A DNA stretch of 64,000 nt, from positions 1 through 64,000 of the forward strand of contig SAAU01000006.1 of assembly GCA_009929265.1 (NCBI GenBank). Direction: 5' to 3'. This DNA comes from Alphaproteobacteria bacterium (lineage in GTDB: Bacteria > Pseudomonadota > Alphaproteobacteria > CASFRQ01 > SAAU01). The translations under genes and the position numbers were made by a program. Every line of letters begins with the position of its first letter. The stretch's first letter is position 1. Positions 43,624-52,515 of this stretch are shown piece after piece. The notes under the pieces were generated by a model that was not told where the DNA came from, made no database searches, and saw only the letters and a list, made by a program, of their open reading frames with translations.

Positions 43624-45375
43624 CTCCTTTAACCCGTACAATCTCAACAGGTATATTTTCATCAACCATCCATGAAAGCCAGTTTATCTGAGATTCTCTA
43701 ACTTGTTCTCGAACCTTCTTGATCTCAATCATTTTTAGTTCGTCATCATTCCAGATGATAAAGTCTGGTACACCAGAGCGATTTTCGTTTGGATTTTGAG
43801 CTATTCTGTAAACGATCTTGGCATAAGTATCAGAGTCAACTCTACGCAAAAATTTCTGTACTATGTCTGTTTTAGCGTATGCCAACATATCTTGATCACC
43901 ATTATAAATAAGCCTTGTCCATGTTCCTTTAGATCTCTTGATTTGTTGGTTTATGAAGTCAGAAAGATTAATCGACCTAATCTGTTCATAACGGCTATCG
44001 ATTTCTTGTTGCCTGTTAAGATAAAAGTCTTCTCCCCTAAAAAGATCATGTGGAATATCCTGCCCTTGTGAAGGGCTCCCATCCCCTCAAACACTTCATC
44101 CCAGAATGTTAGGCAGAACATGGCTTGCCAGAAAGATACTTCTGCTCGCATTACATGCCACCCTTGTTGCTCAGCATGGTCTTTAAAAGCTGACTCGGTT
44201 GAACAAGCTTCACCCTTTGAATCAAGAAACGCCAGTTTTCCCTTTTGCCCAGATTTTGAAATTTCAATTTCTCGGGTTATGGTTTTGTGATCAAATACCT
44301 CCTTTTCTTCTGATTGTTCTACAGATACGTCATCAGTGTATCCAATATGAGCACCAATATTTTCTAGCCATTGAACTTGTTTAGAATTTCCGTCTGCTTC
44401 ATATATTGCACTCAAAACATCATATGAGTTTAGCCTTGGCACCATATAATTCTTAAGTTTCTTAACCCAATCAAAGCTGATTGCTTCAAGTTTTTTCTCT
44501 TTTAGGCCGGGATTATCATAGAAATTCATCTGCTGTTCAGTGGTGAATAGCTCATGATCATGAAAAGATTTTAAGAAGTCTTCATAGAGATCAATGTCCT
44601 TTAGACACCAACTAATAAGCTCATCCTTGTAGGATGGGTTGAATTTATAACGTCGGTCCAAATATTCAATAATGCTTAAAATAATGAAATGCTTATCAGA
44701 AGCTGTTTGTGCAGTATTATATGCTTTAACTTGAGCTTCAAAATTTTCCCGAGCAATATTTTGCGAATTCCACAACTCAAACATACGCTCAATATCAGAT
44801 GTTAATTTCTCAGCATTAGATGAATTCGGAAACGTGTTTTTGAAAGCTATCATCATGGTCAAGAGACCGTTGAAATACTCCTCAGCCTTCCAGTTGGATT
44901 GAAGCTTTTGCAATCCAGCAAAGCTTTTCCACTCATGCTCTGGGTTCTGCAGTTGCAATCGCGCATGTTCGTAAGACAGGTGAATGGCTATGGCCTTTGA
45001 TTTCAGATTATCTCTTTGCTTATAAAAGCGGTTTATTTCTTTTTTAAGCACTGCTTCTAGCTTGGTTAAATCGTCTGGAAGATTAAGGGATTTTACCGAA
45101 TCTTCTATCTCGCTTAAGGGGTGGCCATGATTTTCATGAAATGCAGCTAAAGTTGAAAATGTATCTGTCAGTGCTGTTTCATTGTCTGGTGCAGGCTTGA
45201 ATGACTTTTTAAGAGACTTTAATGAATTCGCTTTTTGCTTTTTTGCTTCTTCCCAACCGCTGTTATCAACATGCACTGAAACTGTCAGAACAGGCTCTTC
45301 TTTTTTACCGTTTTTATTGCCAGAAAAAACTTTATAAAGAAAATAACCTACTACGATTACAATTATGGTTTCCAT
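43607..45375 (-). pseudogene. VRR-NUC domain protein, split by a frameshift
   Basis: Two minus-strand frames make one protein of about 588 residues. The first (start 45375) has an N-terminal membrane helix (about 1-18), a long helical middle and the start of the nuclease domain (EVSFWQAMFCLTFWDEVFEG); it then runs out of frame. The right frame continues one base off with GSPSQGQDIPHDLFRGEDFY and reads without a stop through MLAYAKTDIVQKFL to the VRR-NUC core GVPDFIIWN and MIEIKKVREQ, ending at 43607. The break is best explained by one lost base in the G-run opposite 44083-44086. VRR-NUC is a PD-(D/E)xK nuclease fold used on DNA junctions and in phage defence. The break may be decay, phase variation or a sequencing error. 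Confidence 0.85.
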
Positions 45376-46343
45376 TTATTCACCTCCCCAATCATCTCTT
45401 GATACTTCTGTTTCAAATGATCAGGGGCGATAATTTCAACATCCTTGCCCCACGTAAACAGATGCCAGCACATTTCCATCCAGCCACCTGCTGTAAATGT
45501 CACCAAGAGTGTTCCATCGTCTTGCTCATCAAAGACCTGTGAGGGGTGAAATTGATATTCTTTGGCACGTGGTGCAACATCACTTGAGAACTTCCATACA
45601 ACCTTAAAAGGCTCTTCTTGGAACACACCAAAAGACCGTTCGGCATAATCCTGCAAAGAGAATGAACGCTTGCGAGTGAAAGGCTTATCCGTGATAACAG
45701 CTTCCTGAATATTCGAAAGACTGAACATGCGGAAATCTTTTGCCTTATCGCACCAAGCAATCATGTAATGGCGATTGCCATATAAAAAGCCGTAAGGAGC
45801 AACAACACGTTCTGATGTGTCTTCTTCGTGGATAGGCTCGTAAGTGATTTTGACTTTAAGACAGGCTTTGACGGCGTTGCGAAGTGTATTTAAAACTTCC
45901 CCTTTGATCTTTAGCTTTGGTCCGGGACGCATCGCAAAACCTTCTGCCTCAAGCAAAGCTTCCAGATCTGTTTCCAGCTTAGCTACCTGATCCGCACGCA
46001 CAATGCTTTTGATTTTGATCGCAAGGTTTTCAAGAATATCTGCCGGCTCTTCCAGATTATCACGACGCAAACGCGAAATGGCAGCTTGTAGCTCCGCCAG
46101 CTCATCCGCATCAAACCGCGTGAGTGAGGAAAACTTGCCCGATGGAATACGCCAACGTTTATTCCGCCCTTCCTTGATTTCAATCATCTGAGGCACAAGT
46201 CGCCCGATCACATCACGCATACGCTCAGCCGTACGACGACTGACGTTAAACTCCTCGGCAATGTCTGTTGTTGAAACGCCCTCGGCCGTTGATTGCATCC
46301 AGATCGCAAGTTTTAAAAGATTTTCAGCTTGTTCAAAGCGCAT
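45363..46343 (-). CDS. WYL-domain transcriptional regulator
   Basis: A 326-residue regulator. An N-terminal HTH (about 20-45, STTDIAEEFNVSRRTAERM) is followed by a WYL domain (about 165-225, with APYGFLYGNRHYMIAWCD, where WYL is varied) and a WCX extension (about 240-320). WYL proteins bind nucleic-acid-like ligands and often control defence islands, usually as repressors. It overlaps the start of the VRR-NUC gene by 13 nt and is divergent from the helicase gene; the 184-nt intergene holds direct repeats that could be its operators. Confidence 0.9.
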   Translation of the reverse strand: MRFEQAENLLKLAIWMQSTAEGVSTTDIAEEFNVSRRTAERMRDVIGRLVPQMIEIKEGRNKRWRIPSGKFSSLTRFDADELAELQAAISRLRRDNLEEPADILENLAIKIKSIVRADQVAKLETDLEALLEAEGFAMRPGPKLKIKGEVLNTLRNAVKACLKVKITYEPIHEEDTSERVVAPYGFLYGNRHYMIAWCDKAKDFRMFSLSNIQEAVITDKPFTRKRSFSLQDYAERSFGVFQEEPFKVVWKFSSDVAPRAKEYQFHPSQVFDEQDDGTLLVTFTAGGWMEMCWHLFTWGKDVEIIAPDHLKQKYQEMIGEVNKWKP

Positions 46344-46396
46344 AACCTGTTCTCCATAAATGAGCTGTTTTCTTTATTTTTAAGACAATTAAGGTC

Positions 46397-46424
46397 AAAT
46401 GTCCAGCAAAAAGAGAAAATGTTC
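46397..46424. repeat. Direct repeats between the WYL regulator and the helicase gene
   Basis: AAATGTCC (46397-46404) and AAATGTTC (46417-46424) start exactly 20 nt apart, about two helical turns. They lie between the divergent regulator and helicase promoters and could be the WYL regulator's binding site. Confidence 0.4.
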
Positions 46425-46457
46425 GACCATGGGTGTCGTTTATTAAGTGCTTTTTAC

Positions 46458-46486
46458 TTGTAATTTCTCATATTTTCTTTTATGTT
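46458..46486 (+). promoter_or_regulatory. Promoter of the helicase/Type III R-M operon
   Basis: TTGTAA at 46458-46463 and TATGTT at 46481-46486, spaced 17 nt, 41 nt before the ATG at 46528. Confidence 0.5.
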
Positions 46487-46527
46487 CTTATTTATATGAA
46501 AAAAGCACTATATAAAATCGAGGAAAG

Positions 46528-49500
46528 ATGCTATTAGATAATAAAGGACATGGAAAAGTTATATCCGAGCTTCAAAAGGCGATTCAGCCCAATTCTAAGC
46601 TTGCCGTTCTTTCAGGTCTTTTTTCAATATATGGTTTCTCTGCATTAAAAAAAGAGCTGTCAAACCTTGATGAGTTTCGTTTAATGCTTTCTCGTTGGGA
46701 TGATGAATCTTTAAATACGCTTGCAGGCACACCGCAAGAAACACTGCTAAAAAACAAATTAGATCAAAGCCGTGTCGCAAAAGAGTGTGCAACTTGGCTT
46801 AGAAAAAATGTAATAGCTCGTGCCATGAATGGAAAAATGGCATTTCCACCGCAAAACATGTTCCATATTAAAAACAAGGATAAGTCTTTTGTTGTGCAAG
46901 GTGGATCACATTTTACTGCTACAGGTCTAGGACAGATCAAATCAGATACCTTTGAGATTAATATGGGTATTTCCGATGTTGATACAACAAAACAACTACT
47001 CCAATGGTTTGATACTATTTGGAATGACATTAGGGCCACTCAGGATATCAAGAATGAACTCATGATCCGCCTTAACTACCTAGCAGAGGATAAGCCTGCA
47101 AATTTGGTTTACTTCATCACGCTTTATAACATATTTAAGGATTATTTAGAGGACATTGATGAAGAGAGTATTATTCGTTCTAAGACTGGATTTAAAGAAA
47201 CGCTCGTCTGGAATAAACTCTATAAATTTCAACGTGACGGGGTGCTGGGAGCGATTGATAAGCTGGAAAAGTATAATGGATGCATCATTGCGGATAGCGT
47301 TGGTTTAGGTAAAACCTTTGAAGCCTTAGCTGTAATTAAATATTATGAGCTTCGCAATGACCGTGTTCTTGTTCTTTGCCCTAAAAAGCTTCGTGAAAAT
47401 TGGACAGTTTATACTATTAACGACAAGCGTAATCTTTTATCAGCAGACCGATTTAACTATGATGTTTTAAATCACACGGATTTATCACGCCCAGGAGGAA
47501 AATCAGGTGAGATAAACCTGGAAACACTTAACTGGGGTAATTATGACCTTCTGGTTATTGACGAATCCCACAATTTTCGTAACAGCGGCACTAAGGCTGA
47601 CGGAGCTAACCGATATCAAAAGCTAATGAATCAGGTGATATGTTCTGGAGTTAAAACCAAAGTCCTTATGCTTTCTGCCACCCCTGTAAACAGTCGAATG
47701 AATGATTTAAAGAACCAGGTTTCCTTCATCACAGAAGGACGAGATACTGCATATTCTGATTTTGGTATTAACAGCATTGAAAACACACTAAAGAAAGCTC
47801 AGACGAAATTCAATCAGTGGCTCAAATTGCCAGAAGATAAACGCAAAGCTGAAGCTTTACTGGAAAGTATGAACTTTGATTATTTTAAGTTGCTTGATTT
47901 ATTAACGATTGCGCGCTCCAGAAAACATATTGAAAAATATTACGATATTAATGAAATTGGCAAATTTCCTGATCGTTTAAAGCCAATGAACATAAAAGCT
48001 GATATTGATATCAGTGGACAATTTCCAGCACTTAAAGATGTAAATATGTCGATTAAAAAATTAAATCTAGCTGCTTATGCCCCCCTCGAATATGTTCGCA
48101 TGGATAAAAAGGAAGAATATAGCCGTAAATACGACCAAGAGGTCAAGGGTGGTGCGTCTGTCTTCCGTCAAGTCGACCGTGAACGCAACTTGATTCACTT
48201 GATGAGAATTAATCTGTTAAAACGTATGGAAAGCTCTATCAATTCATTTGGTCAAACGGTTGGTAAAGTACATAATAAAATTCAAACTATTCTTGAGCAG
48301 ATTGATCGACATGAAAACTCAGAATTTGAAGAGTTGAGTATCGAAGATATTCAAATAGATGATCCAATGCTTGAAAAATACCTAATAGGTAATAAAACTA
48401 AAATTCTTATTCAGGATATGGATTTGATGCGTTGGAAACAAGATTTAGAAGATGATCTTGAACTTCTTGCCAAGCTTCAAACAGATACACTAAAAGTAAC
48501 CGCAACAGAGGATGCAAAACTTCTTAAACTTAAAGAGGTTTTGATGAATAAAATTAATAATCCAATTAATATTGGTAACAGAAAAGCTGTTATATTCACT
48601 GCTTTTTCGGATACAGCTGAATATCTTTATGAGAACATTGCAAATTGGGCTTTATCAGAACTCGGCTTGCATTCGTCTTTGGTCACAGGAAGTGGAACGA
48701 ATCAATGTACGATTAAAGGGCTAAACAAAGACCTGAACAATATCCTCACGCATTTTTCACCAATATCAAAAGAGCGGGATAAAATTAGCCCTGATGCCAC
48801 GACGGAGATTGATATTCTCATTGCAACCGATTGTATTTCGGAAGGTCAAAATCTGCAAGACTGCGATATGCTTATTAACTATGATATTCACTGGAATCCG
48901 GTTCGTATTATCCAACGCTTTGGTCGTGTTGATCGTTTAGGATCTCTCAATCAGGCTATCCAGCTTGCCAATTTCTGGCCGAATATGGAGCTGGACGAAT
49001 ATATCAATCTTGAGGCTCGTGTGAGTGGTCGTATGGTATTACTTGATATATCTGCCACCGGTGAGGAAAATGTCATCAATTATGATGAGAAAAAACAAAT
49101 GAACGATTTAGAATATCGTCGTCGCCAGATGAAACAACTTCAAGAATCTGTTGTGGATCTTGAAGATATGGATGGCAGTGTATCGATAACTGATATGACA
49201 CTCAATGATTTTCGTATGGATTTATCAGGCTTTATGAAAGACAATATGGAACAGCTCGAACAATCTCCTTCAGGTTTTTATGCTGTTGTAAGCAAAAGCA
49301 TGGATGAAATTGTTTCAGGCACCATCTTTTGTTTGAAAGATATCCACGGAAAGGTTGAGTTTGATCCCAATTACGCACTTTCTCCTTATTACATGGTGTA
49401 TGTAGCTGAGGATGGCAATATTATATATAACCATCTGCAGAGCAAAAAGAGCCTCGATATCTTCAAGAAACTTTGCTCAATGAATAAAACTATAGATGAA

Positions 49501-49725
49501 TCCGCCATTGCCGGCCTAAATGATACCACCAAGAACGGCAAAGATATGGGGGCATATCAGTTCATGTTGGAAACAGCCATTCAATCCGTTATTGGTAAAA
49601 CAGAGGAAAAAGGTATTGAAAGTCTATTTAGCCGAGGCGGAACATCGCTCACACAAGATCAATTCTCTGGTCTCGAAGATTTCGAAGTTATTAGCTATTT
49701 GATCATTCGGGAGGTGGAAGCATGA
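46528..49725 (+). CDS. PLD-like SNF2/superfamily 2 helicase
   Basis: A 1065-residue protein. Residues about 1-190 look like a phospholipase-D-like domain (KLAVLSGLFSIYGFSALKK); the SF2 motor follows with Walker A ADSVGLGKTFEAL near residue 258, DEAH-type VIDESHNFRN near 345, the SAT motif LSATPVNSR, and the C-terminal lobe with ATDCISEGQNLQDCD and IQRFGRVDRLGS near 770-810. This is the RapA/DrmD-like type found in restriction and DISARM-like islands, where it translocates on DNA. It is the first gene of a five-gene operon; the next gene overlaps its stop by 4 nt. Confidence 0.9.
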   Translation: MLLDNKGHGKVISELQKAIQPNSKLAVLSGLFSIYGFSALKKELSNLDEFRLMLSRWDDESLNTLAGTPQETLLKNKLDQSRVAKECATWLRKNVIARAMNGKMAFPPQNMFHIKNKDKSFVVQGGSHFTATGLGQIKSDTFEINMGISDVDTTKQLLQWFDTIWNDIRATQDIKNELMIRLNYLAEDKPANLVYFITLYNIFKDYLEDIDEESIIRSKTGFKETLVWNKLYKFQRDGVLGAIDKLEKYNGCIIADSVGLGKTFEALAVIKYYELRNDRVLVLCPKKLRENWTVYTINDKRNLLSADRFNYDVLNHTDLSRPGGKSGEINLETLNWGNYDLLVIDESHNFRNSGTKADGANRYQKLMNQVICSGVKTKVLMLSATPVNSRMNDLKNQVSFITEGRDTAYSDFGINSIENTLKKAQTKFNQWLKLPEDKRKAEALLESMNFDYFKLLDLLTIARSRKHIEKYYDINEIGKFPDRLKPMNIKADIDISGQFPALKDVNMSIKKLNLAAYAPLEYVRMDKKEEYSRKYDQEVKGGASVFRQVDRERNLIHLMRINLLKRMESSINSFGQTVGKVHNKIQTILEQIDRHENSEFEELSIEDIQIDDPMLEKYLIGNKTKILIQDMDLMRWKQDLEDDLELLAKLQTDTLKVTATEDAKLLKLKEVLMNKINNPINIGNRKAVIFTAFSDTAEYLYENIANWALSELGLHSSLVTGSGTNQCTIKGLNKDLNNILTHFSPISKERDKISPDATTEIDILIATDCISEGQNLQDCDMLINYDIHWNPVRIIQRFGRVDRLGSLNQAIQLANFWPNMELDEYINLEARVSGRMVLLDISATGEENVINYDEKKQMNDLEYRRRQMKQLQESVVDLEDMDGSVSITDMTLNDFRMDLSGFMKDNMEQLEQSPSGFYAVVSKSMDEIVSGTIFCLKDIHGKVEFDPNYALSPYYMVYVAEDGNIIYNHLQSKKSLDIFKKLCSMNKTIDESAIAGLNDTTKNGKDMGAYQFMLETAIQSVIGKTEEKGIESLFSRGGTSLTQDQFSGLEDFEVISYLIIREVEA

Positions 49726-50474
49726 CACAGATATTCTATGAATATATGAACATTTCTGAAAAATGCTTGCTGAATAAACCTCTTTTCAAGAAGCTTTTCC
49801 AAGAACACGCTGATCTCGATATAACAGACAAAAAAGCCCTGAAGGATGATATTGAGAAGATCCGCTGGGTTTATACGCTTAAACCTGCAACGGTGAATAT
49901 CTCTGCTTATCGTGATGAGGTGCGTGAGTATGACGAAATAGCGGTTATACAAATTGATATTACTAGTGCCAATCGTACCAATCGAATTACAAACTTTGTA
50001 AATAAAGCCATTCCATATCCGATTGTATTGGTTTTTAGCTTTGTGGATACTATTGCCATTAGCGTAGCTGACAAACGGATCAACCAAGCGGACAAATCCA
50101 AATGGGTGGTGGAAGATTCCTGGATGACAGAATGGTTTAACCCATATAAACCAAATGAAGCACAACAAAAGTTTATGCAGGATATGGCACTAAAAAACTT
50201 GTCTTTTGTAAATTTTTACGCATTCTATACAGATATTAAAAACCGTGTGATTGCACTAAATTCTGCCAAACGAAGCGGTAGTTATCAGATCGTATCAGCG
50301 GAAAAAACAAAGAATCGCCGTGAGAGTCTAATAAAAATCACGGAGTTAGAAAGAGAAATTACAGAATTACGTTCTGCTATCAAGACGGAAACACAATTCA
50401 ATAAAAAGCTGGAATTAAATGTTTTAATAAAAGAACGCCAAGATTTTATTAAGCAATTGGAACAAAATTTATAG
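49722..50474 (+). CDS. DUF4391 domain protein
   Basis: A 250-residue protein of the DUF4391 family, which nearly always stands next to helicase and Type III restriction genes. Characteristic features are LLNKPLFKKLF near the N-terminus, IRWVYTLKPATVNISAY, and IPYPIVLVF with an acidic VVEDSWMTEWFNP. The C-terminal third (about 200-250) is a Lys/Glu coiled coil. Its start overlaps the helicase stop (ATGA). The biochemical role is unknown to me; a structural or loading partner of the helicase or methylase is plausible. Confidence 0.8.
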   Translation: MTQIFYEYMNISEKCLLNKPLFKKLFQEHADLDITDKKALKDDIEKIRWVYTLKPATVNISAYRDEVREYDEIAVIQIDITSANRTNRITNFVNKAIPYPIVLVFSFVDTIAISVADKRINQADKSKWVVEDSWMTEWFNPYKPNEAQQKFMQDMALKNLSFVNFYAFYTDIKNRVIALNSAKRSGSYQIVSAEKTKNRRESLIKITELEREITELRSAIKTETQFNKKLELNVLIKERQDFIKQLEQNL

Positions 50475-50486
50475 AAGGAGCAGAAA

Positions 50487-52505
50487 ATGAACGAAATAAA
50501 GAAACTAGACGGCAAGAGCATGGATATTGTGGAACAAAATATTGAACAACTTAAAGAGCTGTTCCCTGAAGTATTCGCAGAAGGAAAAATCAAGTTTAAC
50601 CAGTTGCAGGAATTACTCGGCAATTATGTAGTGGAAGATGAAGATCACTATAACTTTACATGGCATGGCAAGCGCAAGGCGGGTCGTTTGGCACAAACAC
50701 CCAGCACAGGCACACTGCGCCCCGCCAAAGATGAAAGCGTTGATTGGGACACCACAGAGAACTTGTTTATCGAAGGCGATAATTTAGAAGTCCTCAAGCT
50801 CCTCCAAAAATCATATCACCGCAAAGTAAAGATGATTTATATTGACCCGCCATATAACACAGGCAATGATTTTGTTTATTCAGATGATTTTAAAGATGGT
50901 ATAAAGAATTATCTTAAAATGACAGGGCAAGTGGACAGCCAAGGCAAAAAAATGGGAACTAACTCCAGCAGTGCTGGCAGATACCATACTAACTGGCTGA
51001 ATATGATGTATCCGCGTTTAAAGCTGGCGAGAAACCTGATGTGTGATGATGGGGTTATTTTTATTTCTATTGATGACAATGAGTCTGGTAACCTACGAAA
51101 ACTATGTGATGAGGTTTTTGGAGAGGAGAATTTATTAAGAATTCTTTCTGTAGAGCTAACAAAAACACAAGGAATGAAAGTTAAATCTGCACAAGAAGGA
51201 ACAATTGTTAAAAATTATGAACCTGTGTTCTGTTATGCAAAAGACAAGTCTAAACTAAACAAAGTTAGCAGAGTCTTATATGACAAAGGAGAGTTGTTTG
51301 ACACACATTACAATTGCATAATAGAAAATAATAAAAAGGAATCTTTGTGCGATTTTTTGCTTAAAAATAACGATATTAGAGAAGAGTTATATTCTTTAAA
51401 GCTGTTAAAAAATGAAAAGCTACCAATTAAAAATATAGAAAAAGCATTGTATCTATCTGATAAGTTTAAAAAATATATATATGAGGATATTTCGAATATT
51501 ATTTACCAAGAGACTGCTTGTGAAATTTCATTACCTACTGATATAGAGCAAAGTATTGGCTATGGAGATATTGTGGAATATTCAAAATACTTATTAACAA
51601 AGTCTAAAGGAGGTAATATCAGGCAATATATATCATTAGAAAAATCATTAAATACTGATGATACATATAACCCAAGTTTTGGAAGAGTTACGATACGCGG
51701 AGACCTTTGGAAAGGCTTTTATTCTGACATGATGAATGTTGCTAAAGAAGGAGGCGTTGATTTTAAAAATGGTAAAAAACCAGTTAGACTAATACATCAG
51801 CTTGCAAAATGGTTTATTGATAACGATGATATAGTTTTAGATTTTTTTGCAGGTTCAGGTACAACAGCTCAAGCAGTAACATTACTGAACACTAAAGAAA
51901 ATATTAATTCAAGATATATTTTAATTCAACTACCTGAAAAACTGAATGAAAATATTAAAGAACAAAAAGAAAGCTTTAATTTTTGTAAGTCATTAAATTT
52001 ACCAACAAATGTGGCTGAAATATCCAAGGAACGTATTCGCCGTGCTGCCAAGAAAATTCAAGAAGAAAACCCTGATTATAAGGGTGATCTAGGTTTCAAA
52101 GTCTTTAAGCTTGATAGCTCCAACATTAAACGCTGGGAAGCAGATTTTGATACGCTTGAGCAAGACCTTCTCAATGCTGTTGATTATATCAAGCAGGATC
52201 GCTCCAGCGATGATGTGCTTTATGAATTGCTCTTGAAATACGGTCTTGATCTCACTGTTCCAATTGAAACGCGTACCATCGCCGAAAAAACTGTTTATTC
52301 CATCGGTCTAGGCGCTCTGGTTGTGTGCCTAGACAAGGATATCAACATGGATGTGGTAAACGGCATAGGCGCATTGAAAGAAGAACTGAACCCTGAAATT
52401 ATGCGCGTCGTGTTCAAGGATGATGGTTTCAAAGATGATGTGGTCAAAACCAACGCCCTGCAAACGCTCAAGCGTTATGGAATCGAAGATATCAAGAGCT
52501 TATAG
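50487..52505 (+). CDS. mod: Type III restriction-modification methyltransferase (Mod)
   Basis: A 672-residue beta-class N6-adenine methyltransferase. The catalytic motif DPPYNTGND begins at residue 120, and the SAM-binding motif LDFFAGSGTTAQAV lies near residue 450, in the order of the beta class. Between them (about 215-440) is the target recognition domain, which is far more AT-rich than the flanks and was probably exchanged. The C-terminal part (about 510-672) contacts Res. GGAG precedes the ATG, and Res follows after 10 nt. Methylation would protect the host's own sites. Confidence 0.93.
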   Translation: MNEIKKLDGKSMDIVEQNIEQLKELFPEVFAEGKIKFNQLQELLGNYVVEDEDHYNFTWHGKRKAGRLAQTPSTGTLRPAKDESVDWDTTENLFIEGDNLEVLKLLQKSYHRKVKMIYIDPPYNTGNDFVYSDDFKDGIKNYLKMTGQVDSQGKKMGTNSSSAGRYHTNWLNMMYPRLKLARNLMCDDGVIFISIDDNESGNLRKLCDEVFGEENLLRILSVELTKTQGMKVKSAQEGTIVKNYEPVFCYAKDKSKLNKVSRVLYDKGELFDTHYNCIIENNKKESLCDFLLKNNDIREELYSLKLLKNEKLPIKNIEKALYLSDKFKKYIYEDISNIIYQETACEISLPTDIEQSIGYGDIVEYSKYLLTKSKGGNIRQYISLEKSLNTDDTYNPSFGRVTIRGDLWKGFYSDMMNVAKEGGVDFKNGKKPVRLIHQLAKWFIDNDDIVLDFFAGSGTTAQAVTLLNTKENINSRYILIQLPEKLNENIKEQKESFNFCKSLNLPTNVAEISKERIRRAAKKIQEENPDYKGDLGFKVFKLDSSNIKRWEADFDTLEQDLLNAVDYIKQDRSSDDVLYELLLKYGLDLTVPIETRTIAEKTVYSIGLGALVVCLDKDINMDVVNGIGALKEELNPEIMRVVFKDDGFKDDVVKTNALQTLKRYGIEDIKSL

Positions 52506-52515
52506 GAGGTGATAT

